A stretch of 7,164 bases of DNA from Flavobacteria bacterium RIFCSPLOWO2_12_FULL_31_7 (GCA_001800945.1 MGWJ01000052.1:1-7164), one strand, 5' to 3'; shown: positions 1 through 6,252, counted from the stretch's first letter. Translations and numbers: made by a program. The notes: generated by a model not told the origin, from the sequence alone.

Positions 1-178
1 CATCATTACTAATAAGTTCAAACTCTCCTTTTTCGTTGGTATTGGTTCCAATTAGCGTTTTTTCATAAACTAAAGCTACATAAGCAATCGGTTCTTTTGT
101 AATACTGTCTTTTACCACACCTTTAATTTGAGCTGTTGCAGAAAGGGTAAATAGAAATAATAAAATAAATTTCTTCAT
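1..178 (-). CDS. Exported protein with carboxypeptidase-regulatory-like domain (N-terminal fragment)
   Basis: This is the first 59 codons of a minus-strand gene that runs off the left edge of the window. It was translated by hand from the ATG at 178. The N-terminus has a Lys-Lys pair, a hydrophobic core (residues 4-13) and a small-residue run ending Ala-Thr-Ala before Gln17, which looks like a Sec signal peptide. From about residue 18 the sequence follows the start of a CarboxypepD_reg-like beta-sandwich: IKGVVKDSITKEPIAYV, then a stretch ending GTNTNEKGEFEL. In Bacteroidota this domain sits at the N-terminus of many outer-membrane and surface proteins, including TonB-dependent receptors and DUF5686 proteins, so the full product cannot be named. 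The gene follows the GH3 gene on the same strand with a 44-base spacer that carries a hairpin. No TAnnTTTG promoter is visible in that spacer, so co-transcription with GH3 is likely. The domain call is fairly sure; the protein identity is not. Confidence 0.8.
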   Translation of the reverse strand, partial: MKKFILLFLFTLSATAQIKGVVKDSITKEPIAYVALVYEKTLIGTNTNEKGEFELISND

Positions 179-196
179 ATATGTTTTGAATACCTA

Positions 197-215
197 CAAG
201 GTTGGAAAAACCTTG
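197..215. repeat. Short palindrome CAAGGTT-GGAAA-AACCTTG between genes
   Basis: The arms at 197-203 and 209-215 are exact reverse complements (7 bp) around a 5-base loop. The flanking bases give ACCTACAAGGTT on the left. This resembles a palindrome built on ACCTACAAGGTT/AACCTTGTAGGT that I recall as frequent between genes in flavobacterial genomes; here the outer right arm is decayed. It lies just after the GH3 stop codon. It could attenuate or stabilise the transcript, but it lacks a clean T-run on the minus strand and is not a classic terminator. The repeat-family assignment is from memory and was not searched. Confidence 0.5.
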
Positions 216-222
216 CAAGAAA

Positions 223-1704
223 TTAGTTAAACCAATCCGCAATTTTTCTATCATTGCTCAATCTTGGTAATTTGTTTTGTCCACCTAATTTACCTATGGA
301 TTTCATATAATTTTGAAAACCGTTTTTAGCGACTTTCGTAATCACAATCGTTCGTAATACATTTCCTTTTATCAAATCATCGTAATACACGTTTTGTTGT
401 CGCATTTCTGCATCAATTTTCTGTGCGAAAACTTCCAAATCTTCTGGTTCCGAATCAAATTCTATGAACCATTCGTGATACGGTAAACCTGAATTTGGAT
501 TAATTTGTGGCGCCACTGTAAATTCGTTAACGCTGATATTAGTTCCTGAAATCGCATTTTGCAAAGCGGTTTCCACTTCTTTTCCAATCACATGTTCCCC
601 AAAAGCGGAAATATAATGTTTGATTCTACCTGTAACGATAATTCGATACGGTTTTGTAGAAGTAAACGCAATTGTATCACCAATATTGTATGCCCAAAGT
701 CCGGCGTTCGTAGAAATAATCAAAACATAATTTACACCTGTTTCTACTTCACTAATTGTTAGTCGTTTAGGATTTTCTGTAAAAAATTCATCTGCTTTAA
801 TAAACTCATAAAAAATACCTGAATTTAATAAAAGTAACATACCTTTTTCTTGCTGAGAATCTTGATAAGCAAAAAAGCCTTCGGAAGCTGGAAATAACTC
901 AATCGAATCGACTTTTCTTCCAATTAATTGTTCGAATTTAGCGCGATATGGTTCGTAATTCACACCACCATAAATGAACAAATTGAAATTTTTAAACAAT
1001 TCGCCAACAGGCATATTCGCTTTTGTTTTTAACTTTTCGAAATACATTTGCACCCAACTCGGAATGCCAGAAATCACCGACATATTTTGATGAAAGGTTT
1101 CTTCTACAATCGCATCAACTTTGGTTTCCCAATCGTCAATGCAATTGGTTTCCCAACTTGGTAAGCGGTTTTTTTGTAAATATTTTGGAACATAATGCGC
1201 AACAATTCCGGAAAGTCGCCCTAATTTAATTCCGTTTTTTTCTTCCATTTCTGGACTTCCTTGTAAGAAAATCATTTTTCCATCTACAAAATCGGCGTTT
1301 CCTGTTTCGTGGATGTAACTCAAAATCGCATTTTTCGCTGCTTGAATATGAAACGGCATCGATGCTGCCGTTAGTGGAATGTATTTCGCGCCTGAAGTAG
1401 TTCCTGAGGTTTTCGCAAAATATAAAGGTTTCCCTTTCCATAAAACATCTGATTCGCCAGCCACAACTTTATCTACATATCCTCTCAATTGTTCATAATC
1501 TCTAACTGGAACATGTTTTGTAAAATCTTCAAATGATTTGATCGTAGAGAAACTGTGGTCTTTTCCAAACTGCGTACTTTCCGCTTGACGGATTAAATTA
1601 GCAAAAACTTTTTGTTGCGTTTCCACAGGATTATTGGCCCATTTTTGGGTTTGAGCATGAACTATTTTAGCGACTATTTTAGCAGCAAAAGCTTTTATTG
1701 ACAT
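223..1704 (-). CDS. GH3-family acyl-acid amido synthetase-like protein
   Basis: This is a 493-residue member of the GH3 family, in the adenylate-forming (ANL/luciferase-like) superfamily. Plant relatives activate a carboxylic acid with ATP and join it to an amino acid; the substrates of the bacterial members are unknown. Three expected motifs are present: the ATP-phosphate loop AKTSGTTSGAK (residues 97-107), FPASEG (271-276), and YNIGD (339-343) followed by TGR and FGEHV. The length is normal and no key motif is lost. No signal peptide or membrane segment is seen, so it is probably cytoplasmic. The reading frame is open upstream to an ATG at 1806, but that start would overlap the M23-like gene by about 100 bases. 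The ATG at 1704 is preferred: it gives the usual N-terminus (MSIKAFAAKI) and sits one base after the upstream TAA. The tight junction indicates one operon and translational coupling. Family assignment is firm; the reaction is inferred. Confidence 0.93.
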   Translation of the reverse strand: MSIKAFAAKIVAKIVHAQTQKWANNPVETQQKVFANLIRQAESTQFGKDHSFSTIKSFEDFTKHVPVRDYEQLRGYVDKVVAGESDVLWKGKPLYFAKTSGTTSGAKYIPLTAASMPFHIQAAKNAILSYIHETGNADFVDGKMIFLQGSPEMEEKNGIKLGRLSGIVAHYVPKYLQKNRLPSWETNCIDDWETKVDAIVEETFHQNMSVISGIPSWVQMYFEKLKTKANMPVGELFKNFNLFIYGGVNYEPYRAKFEQLIGRKVDSIELFPASEGFFAYQDSQQEKGMLLLLNSGIFYEFIKADEFFTENPKRLTISEVETGVNYVLIISTNAGLWAYNIGDTIAFTSTKPYRIIVTGRIKHYISAFGEHVIGKEVETALQNAISGTNISVNEFTVAPQINPNSGLPYHEWFIEFDSEPEDLEVFAQKIDAEMRQQNVYYDDLIKGNVLRTIVITKVAKNGFQNYMKSIGKLGGQNKLPRLSNDRKIADWFN

Positions 1705-1705
1705 G

Positions 1706-2563
1706 TTATTCGAAATTGATAAATTGGATAGGATTGATGGGAATTCCGTTTTTCCACAATTGAAAATGGATGTTATTTTGCGAAGCATTATCTCCTGAAA
1801 CAGCAATTACTTCACTTGATTTTACATTACTTCCAGAGTTCTTAGTTACCGAAGAAAGATTTTTATACACTGATAAAATATCCTCTTGATGACGAATTAT
1901 GACCACAAATCCACTTGATGGCGTCCATTCCGAAAAAATAATAGTTCCTGGTGCAATAGACTTCACTGGTGTTCCTTTTGCTACTGCAATATTTACTCCT
2001 AAATTTTTAGACGCTACATTATAATTTTTGGTGATTTTACCCGAAACAGGCGCAAATAATACATAAGAAACTTTTGATGCTGCTTTGGCGAATACATTGT
2101 ATTTATCATCATTAGCAACTTCATTTCGTAATTCCTTTTCTTTTTCTGAAATAGAAATATTAACGTCTTCAGCTACATTTTCGGCAACTTTGATTGAATC
2201 TTTATTCAATTTAGCATATTCTAAATCGCCATTCAAAACCGCTTTTACCGAATTGATGTACGCGTTATTTTCTTTCGTAACTTTTAATAACGAATCGGAT
2301 TTTAAAGTTAATAATGTAGCTTGTTCTTTCAGTTGTGTAGAAGCATAACCTGGAATATATTCTCGCAAAGGTGTGAAAGCAATAATAAAAGTAGTGACAA
2401 AAATGATTAAAATCGCTCCTAATGTCGCCACCACAAACACATTCATTAACGTCAATTTTAATGAAAAAGATTCTGCTAACGTGTCTTCATTATAGATAAT
2501 GAAACGTCTTTTGTTAAGTAATTTTTGCTTAAGTGCTTGAAATTTTAGTCTTTTTTGAGACAT
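1706..2563 (-). CDS. Membrane-anchored protein with degenerate LytM/M23 domain
   Basis: The protein has 285 residues. A basic N-terminus (residues 1-35) precedes one membrane segment (about 40-64), which suggests N-inside anchoring with the rest in the periplasm. A Lys/Glu-rich, probably helical or coiled-coil stretch spans about 75-150. A LytM/M23-like beta domain spans about 168-282 (FAPVSGKITKNY, GTPVKSIAPGTIIFSEW, IHFQLWKNGIPINP). M23 peptidases carry HxxxD, a mid-domain His and HxH. Here these positions read N187-LGV-N191, N235 (in SVYKN) and N264-I-H266, so only His266 is kept. Zinc-dependent peptidoglycan cleavage therefore looks lost. The layout resembles EnvC/NlpD-type LytM proteins, which activate cell-wall amidases instead of cutting; that role is an inference here. 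The ATG at 2563 is the only sensible start, since the nearby upstream ATG meets a stop two codons later. The GH3 ATG follows its stop by one base. Family membership is clear; lack of activity is likely. Confidence 0.9.
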   Translation of the reverse strand: MSQKRLKFQALKQKLLNKRRFIIYNEDTLAESFSLKLTLMNVFVVATLGAILIIFVTTFIIAFTPLREYIPGYASTQLKEQATLLTLKSDSLLKVTKENNAYINSVKAVLNGDLEYAKLNKDSIKVAENVAEDVNISISEKEKELRNEVANDDKYNVFAKAASKVSYVLFAPVSGKITKNYNVASKNLGVNIAVAKGTPVKSIAPGTIIFSEWTPSSGFVVIIRHQEDILSVYKNLSSVTKNSGSNVKSSEVIAVSGDNASQNNIHFQLWKNGIPINPIQFINFE

Positions 2564-2631
2564 ATTATACCATTATAAACATTTATTATAGTTCAAGAAA
2601 ATTAGTATAATGCCGATATAGTATGAAAATT

Positions 2632-2651
2632 GTTCGATTTTTTTATCGAAC
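2632..2651. repeat. Inverted repeat GTTCGAT / ATCGAAC in the M23-like gene leader
   Basis: A 7-bp perfect inverted repeat (2632-2638 and 2645-2651) surrounds a run of six T on the plus strand. It lies between the candidate promoter and the start codon of the M23-like gene, so it would fold in that gene's roughly 120-base leader. It could equally be a dyad site for a regulator. No function can be assigned from sequence alone. Confidence 0.4.
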
Positions 2652-2688
2652 TTTATTGAATACATAATCGGTAGAACCTGATTTTATA

Positions 2689-2722
2689 CAAATATAGCAA
2701 TTTTGTTAGGTTTTGCTGACAA
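2689..2722 (-). promoter_or_regulatory. Candidate promoter for the M23-like/GH3 cluster
   Basis: Read on the minus strand, TATATTTG (2696 to 2689) matches the Bacteroidota -7 form TAnnTTTG. A TTG (2722 to 2720) lies 23 bases upstream, at the long end of the 17-23 spacing reported for Flavobacterium promoters. Transcription would start near 2682 and leave a leader of about 120 bases that contains the inverted repeat at 2632-2651. No better match lies closer to the start codon. Confidence 0.45.
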
Positions 2723-2765
2723 TAGAAAATTAAGTTAAATTAATTTAAAATTTATTTTTTTGTAG

Positions 2766-2773
2766 TACATTTG
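2766..2773 (+). promoter_or_regulatory. -7 promoter element of tatA
   Basis: TACATTTG is an exact match to TAnnTTTG and ends 27 bases before the tatA ATG. This predicts a start site near 2780 and a short A-rich leader. No TTG is found 17-23 bases upstream, where the sequence is only A/T runs, so the -33 part is weak or absent. Confidence 0.6.
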
Positions 2774-2800
2774 CAAGACTAATTTATTAAAAATCAAAAA

Positions 2801-3004
2801 ATGAATTCTTTATATATAACTTTAGGTACAATTGGTGGTACTGAATGGATTATTATTATCGCAGTAGTTTTATTACTTTTTGGAGGTAAAAAAATTCCAG
2901 AATTAATGAAAGGACTTGGTAGTGGTATCAATGAATTTAAAAAAGCATCTAAAGGTGAAGAAGAAAAGCCTGCTGCTAAAAAAGAAGAAGAAACTAAAGA
3001 GTAA
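2801..3004 (+). CDS. tatA: Sec-independent protein translocase subunit TatA
   Basis: This 67-residue protein belongs to the TatA/E family, the pore- or patch-forming subunit that moves folded proteins carrying twin-arginine signals across the inner membrane. The parts appear in the family order. A short N-terminal stretch ends in the polar residue Glu15. One membrane helix follows (about 16-27), then the Phe-Gly hinge (27-28), an amphipathic helix with the typical GGKKIPELMKGLGSGINEF (28-46), and a highly charged Lys/Glu tail. The length is at the short end but normal for Bacteroidota. The ATG at 2801 is well placed behind a TAnnTTTG element. No tatC is in the window, so TatC must be encoded elsewhere. 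The gene diverges from the M23-like gene and ends in a strong terminator, so it is probably a single-gene transcript. The call is very sure as TatA/E type; TatA versus TatB is judged from length and conservation. Confidence 0.95.
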   Translation: MNSLYITLGTIGGTEWIIIIAVVLLLFGGKKIPELMKGLGSGINEFKKASKGEEEKPAAKKEEETKE

Positions 3005-3024
3005 TTTTCTTTATTTTTAACTAT

Positions 3025-3064
3025 AAAAAATCCCAAATTCTAAATTTAGCGTTTGGGATTTTTT
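3025..3064. terminator. Bidirectional terminator between tatA and tex
   Basis: There is a 13-bp perfect stem: AAAAAATCCCAAA at 3025-3037 pairs with TTTGGGATTTTTT at 3052-3064, with a 14-base loop. The A-run and T-run flank a GGG/CCC core, so both strands give a hairpin followed by U-rich RNA. It sits 20 bases after the tatA stop and a few bases beyond the tex stop, as expected for two converging genes sharing a terminator. Confidence 0.9.
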
Positions 3065-3067
3065 TAT

Positions 3068-5200
3068 TTATATAATCATCGTTAACTGAATACGTTTTCT
3101 GGCTTCGTCTACCTCAACGACTTTGACTTGAACGTGTTGGTGTAATTTTACAACTTCATTCACATCGGAAACGAAACCTGCTTTCAATTGAGAAATGTGT
3201 ACCAAACCACTTTCTTTCACACCAACATCTACAAAACAGCCAAAAGCGGTAATGTTGTTCACAATTCCAGGTAAAATCATCCCGGTTTTTAAATCTTTTA
3301 TCGTGCGAACATTTGGGTCGAATTCGAAAATTTTTGCTGCTTTTCTTGGATCTAAACCTGGTTTTTCTAATTCCTTTAAAACATCTTTTAAGGTTAAAAT
3401 TCCGATTTCTGGTGTAATATATTTTTCTGGAGCAATTTGCGTGATTTTTTCTTTATTTGCGATTAACTCATTGGTATTGATGCATAAATCTTTCGCCATT
3501 TTCTCTACAATGGCATAGGCTTCTGGGTGAACCGCCGAATTATCTAACGAATTTTTTCCATCTTTAATTCGAATAAAAGCTGCGGCTTGTTGGTACGCTT
3601 TTTCGCCTAAACGCGGTACTTTTTTCAATTGTTTTCTGTCCTCAAACGGGCCATTTTCAGAACGATATGCCACAATATTTTCCGCCATTTTTTCTCCAAT
3701 TCCGGACACATAACTCAACAATGATTTACTGGCAGTATTCACGTTAATTCCGACCGAGTTCACGCAACTCATCACTACATTATCCAATTCTTCCTTCAAT
3801 TTATTTTGATCGACATCGTGTTGATATTGTCCGACTCCGATTGACTTCGGATCAATTTTCACCAATTCCGCTAACGGATCTGACAATCGTCTTCCAATAG
3901 AAACCGAACCACGAACGGTAACATCGTAATTAGGAAATTCGTCACGGGCAATTTTACTCGCAGAATACACCGAAGCTCCTGCTTCCGAAACCACGAATAC
4001 TTGAACCGGTTTATCGAAAGCAATTTTCTTAATGAAGAATTCTGTTTCACGAGACGCCGTTCCATTTCCGATAGAAATTGCTTCAATATTATACGCATTC
4101 ACCATCGAACGGATTTTTTTCATCGCCATCGCGCTATCATTTTGCGGTGCGTGTGGATAAACCGTTTCATTGTTTAATAAATCGCCTTTTTCATCTAAAC
4201 AAACTAATTTACAACCACTTCTGTAGCCTGGATCAATCGCTAAAATTCGTTTTTCACCTAAAGGTGGCGCCAATAATAACTGACGTAAATTTTCTGCAAA
4301 AACATCAATCGCTTTGATATCAGCTTTGGTTTTGGCTTCTTGTAGAGTTTCGTTTGAAATCGCTGGTTCTAACAAACGTTTATAACTGTCTTTTATCGCT
4401 TTTTCAATTTGTTCGCCGCTTTCGTTATTGGATTTCACTAAATTGTCTTCCATAAAACGAATCACTTCTTCTTTATCTTCTTCATTTAAACCTACATTCA
4501 GTTTGATAAAACCTTCCGCTTCGGCACGCAACATCGCTAATAATCGGTGTGATGGCGCTTTCGAAACGTTTTCTGACCAATCGAAATATTGATTGAATTT
4601 CTGAGCGGCTTCCTCGTCTTTTTTTGTTTTTACAACTTTAGTCGAAATTTCTGCTTTGCGCTGAAACGTTCTTCGTAACGATTTTCGAATAAAAATATTT
4701 TCGTTAATCCATTCGGCAATAATATCCCGAGCGCCTTGTAATGCTTCGTCTTCATTCGTTACTTTATCGTTTAAATATTTCGAAGCTAAAAACTCGATAT
4801 CATCATTTTTTTGACTCATGATAATTTTCGCCAACGGTTCTAATCCGTTTTCACGAGCGGTGTCGGCTTTGGTTTTTTTCTTCTTTTTGTAAGGCAAATA
4901 GAAATCTTCCAATTCTTGTAAATCGAAAGAGTTGTCAATTTTTTGTTTCAATTCTGGCGAAAGCGCATTTTGTTCTTCAATCGATTTTAAAATGCTTTCT
5001 TTTCGTTTGATGATTTCGATAAATTGTTTGTTCAATTTCGCAATTTGTTCAATTTGAACCTCATCTAAATTCCCAGTTTGATCTTTTCTATACCTAGAAA
5101 TAAACGGAATCGTACAATCTTCATTTAATAATTGAAGCGTGCTTTCAATGCTTTTAACAGCAATGTTCGTTTGGTTTTGTATGAATTGAATGGTTGTCAT
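3068..5200 (-). CDS. tex: Tex-family RNA/nucleic-acid-binding transcription protein
   Basis: This 710-residue protein is colinear with the Tex/YhgF family, cytoplasmic nucleic-acid-binding proteins related to the core of eukaryotic Spt6 and linked to transcription. A helical N-terminal region covers about 1-310, including PFISRYRKDQTGNLDE (32-47) and a Lys-rich YLPYKKKKKT (101-110). A YqgF/RNase-H-like fold follows from about 317 (RILAIDPGYRSG, Asp323) to 450. Tandem helix-hairpin-helix motifs lie at about 487-545 (VNTASKSLLSYVSGIG and KKVPRLGEKAYQQAA). A C-terminal S1 RNA-binding domain spans about 637-708 (GCFVDVGVKESGLVHIS). The length is close to the Bacillus form and somewhat shorter than that of E. 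coli; no domain is missing. The ATG at 5200 gives the usual MTTIQFI-like N-terminus. The gene stands alone, convergent with tatA and divergent from the DUF1294 gene. Identification is firm; the precise cellular role of the family is still loosely defined. Confidence 0.97.
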   Translation of the reverse strand: MTTIQFIQNQTNIAVKSIESTLQLLNEDCTIPFISRYRKDQTGNLDEVQIEQIAKLNKQFIEIIKRKESILKSIEEQNALSPELKQKIDNSFDLQELEDFYLPYKKKKKTKADTARENGLEPLAKIIMSQKNDDIEFLASKYLNDKVTNEDEALQGARDIIAEWINENIFIRKSLRRTFQRKAEISTKVVKTKKDEEAAQKFNQYFDWSENVSKAPSHRLLAMLRAEAEGFIKLNVGLNEEDKEEVIRFMEDNLVKSNNESGEQIEKAIKDSYKRLLEPAISNETLQEAKTKADIKAIDVFAENLRQLLLAPPLGEKRILAIDPGYRSGCKLVCLDEKGDLLNNETVYPHAPQNDSAMAMKKIRSMVNAYNIEAISIGNGTASRETEFFIKKIAFDKPVQVFVVSEAGASVYSASKIARDEFPNYDVTVRGSVSIGRRLSDPLAELVKIDPKSIGVGQYQHDVDQNKLKEELDNVVMSCVNSVGINVNTASKSLLSYVSGIGEKMAENIVAYRSENGPFEDRKQLKKVPRLGEKAYQQAAAFIRIKDGKNSLDNSAVHPEAYAIVEKMAKDLCINTNELIANKEKITQIAPEKYITPEIGILTLKDVLKELEKPGLDPRKAAKIFEFDPNVRTIKDLKTGMILPGIVNNITAFGCFVDVGVKESGLVHISQLKAGFVSDVNEVVKLHQHVQVKVVEVDEARKRIQLTMII

Positions 5201-5216
5201 TACTTTTTATTTTATC

Positions 5217-5251
5217 GCAAAGATGCAAAGGATTTAGCAAATTTTGCAAAG
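5217..5251. repeat. Iterated GCAAAG units upstream of tex
   Basis: GCAAAG occurs at 5217-5222, 5225-5230 and 5246-5251, with GCAAAT at 5237-5242. On the minus strand, in the direction of tex, these read CTTTGC. Spacing is irregular (8, 12 and 9 bases). This looks like the GCAAAG-rich intergenic repeat that I recall from many flavobacterial genomes, but no genome search was possible. Confidence 0.5.
5218..5249 (-). promoter_or_regulatory. Candidate tex promoter formed by the GCAAAG repeats
   Basis: On the minus strand CATCTTTG (5225 to 5218) differs from TAnnTTTG only at its first base. A TTG (5249 to 5247) lies 21 bases upstream, within the usual range. Both elements are supplied by CTTTGC repeat units. 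Transcription would begin about 12 bases before the tex start codon. The imperfect -7 box makes this a tentative call. Confidence 0.35.
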
Positions 5252-5292
5252 ATTTTGATTTTTATACTTCTAAAATTAAGTTACTAAAATAC

Positions 5293-5300
5293 TATCTTTG
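5293..5300 (+). promoter_or_regulatory. -7 promoter element of the DUF1294 gene
   Basis: TATCTTTG matches TAnnTTTG exactly and ends 20 bases before the ATG at 5321. No TTG lies 17-23 bases upstream. The position supports the chosen start and implies a very short leader. Confidence 0.55.
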
Positions 5301-5320
5301 CACGAATAATTAAATCATTA

Positions 5321-5581
5321 ATGAAACTCTTTTTACTTTATCTTTTATCCATTAACGTCATAAGTTTTGTGCTTTTTGGATTCGATAAATTTTTAGCCAT
5401 AAAAAATAAGAGACGAATTCCTGAAAAAGAGCTTTTTACAGTTTCTACTGTTGGTGGTGCATTTGGCGGTATGTTTGCGATATTAGTTTTTAAACATAAA
5501 ATTTCAAAAGCTGACTTTATGTGGCGATTTATGTTCATTTTTATAATAAACATCTTTGGAATTTATTTTTTATTAAGATAG
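5321..5581 (+). CDS. DUF1294 family small membrane protein
   Basis: This is an 86-residue protein with two membrane segments at the ends (about 3-20 and 66-85) and a less hydrophobic, possibly membrane-associated stretch in the middle (about 43-57). It carries the family signature in order: N-x-x-x-F-x-x-F-G-x-D-K (from residue 12), RRIPEKELF (31-39), VGGAFGGMFAILVFKHKISKADF (44-66, where Gly-Gly and His-Lys are the conserved parts), then Trp-Arg. This matches DUF1294, a widespread family of unknown function that is also found fused to cold-shock domains in other bacteria; no such domain is present here. The length is normal for the stand-alone form. The gene diverges from tex and precedes the TRIC-like gene by 67 bases on the same strand. 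A weak hairpin and a fresh promoter element between them suggest partly separate expression. Family call firm; no function can be given. Confidence 0.9.
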   Translation: MKLFLLYLLSINVISFVLFGFDKFLAIKNKRRIPEKELFTVSTVGGAFGGMFAILVFKHKISKADFMWRFMFIFIINIFGIYFLLR

Positions 5582-5589
5582 TTGAAAGA

Positions 5590-5610
5590 TACTATTTCAA
5601 TCAAATAGTA
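5590..5610 (+). terminator. Weak hairpin after the DUF1294 gene
   Basis: TACTATTT (5590-5597) and AAATAGTA (5603-5610) form an 8-bp stem with a 5-base loop, followed by GTATTTTTG. The stem has only two G-C pairs, so termination would be weak at best. The trailing T-run is also the -7 element of the next gene. Confidence 0.35.
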
Positions 5611-5611
5611 G

Positions 5612-5619
5612 TATTTTTG
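5612..5619 (+). promoter_or_regulatory. -7 promoter element of the TRIC-like gene
   Basis: TATTTTTG matches TAnnTTTG and ends 29 bases before the GTG start at 5649. The nearest upstream TTG (5582-5584) is 27 bases away, longer than the usual 17-23. The spacing to the start codon supports the GTG start. Confidence 0.5.
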
Positions 5620-5648
5620 CTTCTTTATTCATCCTTTTATTTATCGCT

Positions 5649-6251
5649 GTGGACATTTTACAAATTTTAAGTTATTTAGGCATTTTTGTTTTTGCGGTTA
5701 CAGGCGTTTTAAAAGCTAGAACCAAACGTTTCGATTTAATTGGTGCGGTAATTTTGTCTTTTGTCATGGCTTATGGTGGTGGAACTACGCGCGATTTATT
5801 AATTGGCATTCGACCAGTAAGTTGGATCAATGATAATTTTGCAATTATTATAGTTTTAGTAGCAACTATACTTACTTTTTTCTTCAAATTAAATTTCAAA
5901 GTGATTAAAAAATTACTTTTTATAACTGATGCATTTGGAATTGGTTTTTTTACCATTGTAGGTTTACAAGTGGCGCTTCAGGCTGGAATTGGGGAAGGAT
6001 ATGCTTTAATAATGGGAGTTATTACGGCAACTTTTGGTGGTTTATTAGCTGATATTTTATGCAATTCGGTACCCAATTTATTAAAACCTGGCGAACTTTA
6101 TGCTACGGCTTGTTTAATTGGAGGAGCGTTGTATTTAGCCTTGCATTTTTTTAAAATCAATCACGAAGTCAGTATGATTGTTTGTGTGTTGGTAACAGCT
6201 GCTATTCGAATGTATTCTATTAGAAAAAAATTGCAATTGCCAGTGATATAA
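5649..6251 (+). CDS. TRIC/UPF0126 (YicG-like) family membrane protein, GTG start
   Basis: This 200-residue, strongly hydrophobic protein has about seven membrane segments. It contains the two tandem repeats of the UPF0126 family (E. coli YicG/YadS), named a glycine-transporter domain in Pfam and structurally related to trimeric TRIC cation channels. Repeat 1 has the signature GGGTTRDLLIG (43-53) followed by PVSW (56-59). Repeat 2 has TATFGGLLADILCNSVP (126-142) and ELYATACLIGGALY (149-162). The second repeat normally carries Arg-Asp after the glycines, but here the Arg position is Ala134. The start is GTG at 5649. The frame is open upstream to a TGA at 5583 but contains no ATG, and translation from the GTG begins at the usual family N-terminus (DILQILSYLGIFVFAVTG). 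A TAnnTTTG element lies just upstream. It converges on rpiB across a hairpin. The family is clear; the transported substrate (cation or glycine) is not known. Confidence 0.93.
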   Translation: MDILQILSYLGIFVFAVTGVLKARTKRFDLIGAVILSFVMAYGGGTTRDLLIGIRPVSWINDNFAIIIVLVATILTFFFKLNFKVIKKLLFITDAFGIGFFTIVGLQVALQAGIGEGYALIMGVITATFGGLLADILCNSVPNLLKPGELYATACLIGGALYLALHFFKINHEVSMIVCVLVTAAIRMYSIRKKLQLPVI

Positions 6252-6252
6252 G

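Noticed and set aside
1226..1441. A 71-codon minus-strand frame within GH3
   Set aside because: It is an out-of-frame reading of an intact GH3 gene, rich in Arg, Asn and Cys with no domain; not evidence of a frameshift, because the main frame is unbroken.
1705..1806. Upstream extension of the GH3 reading frame to an ATG at 1806
   Set aside because: It would overlap the end of the M23-like gene by about 100 bases and add 34 residues that do not resemble the GH3 N-terminus; the ATG at 1704 fits both family and spacing.
2794..3036. An 80-codon open frame on the minus strand over tatA
   Set aside because: It is antisense to a clear TatA gene, has no family resemblance, and starts inside the terminator region.
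3195..3518. A 107-codon plus-strand open frame inside tex
   Set aside because: It lies wholly antisense to the conserved S1 and neighbouring regions of tex; its sequence looks like a frame shadow and no promoter is seen.
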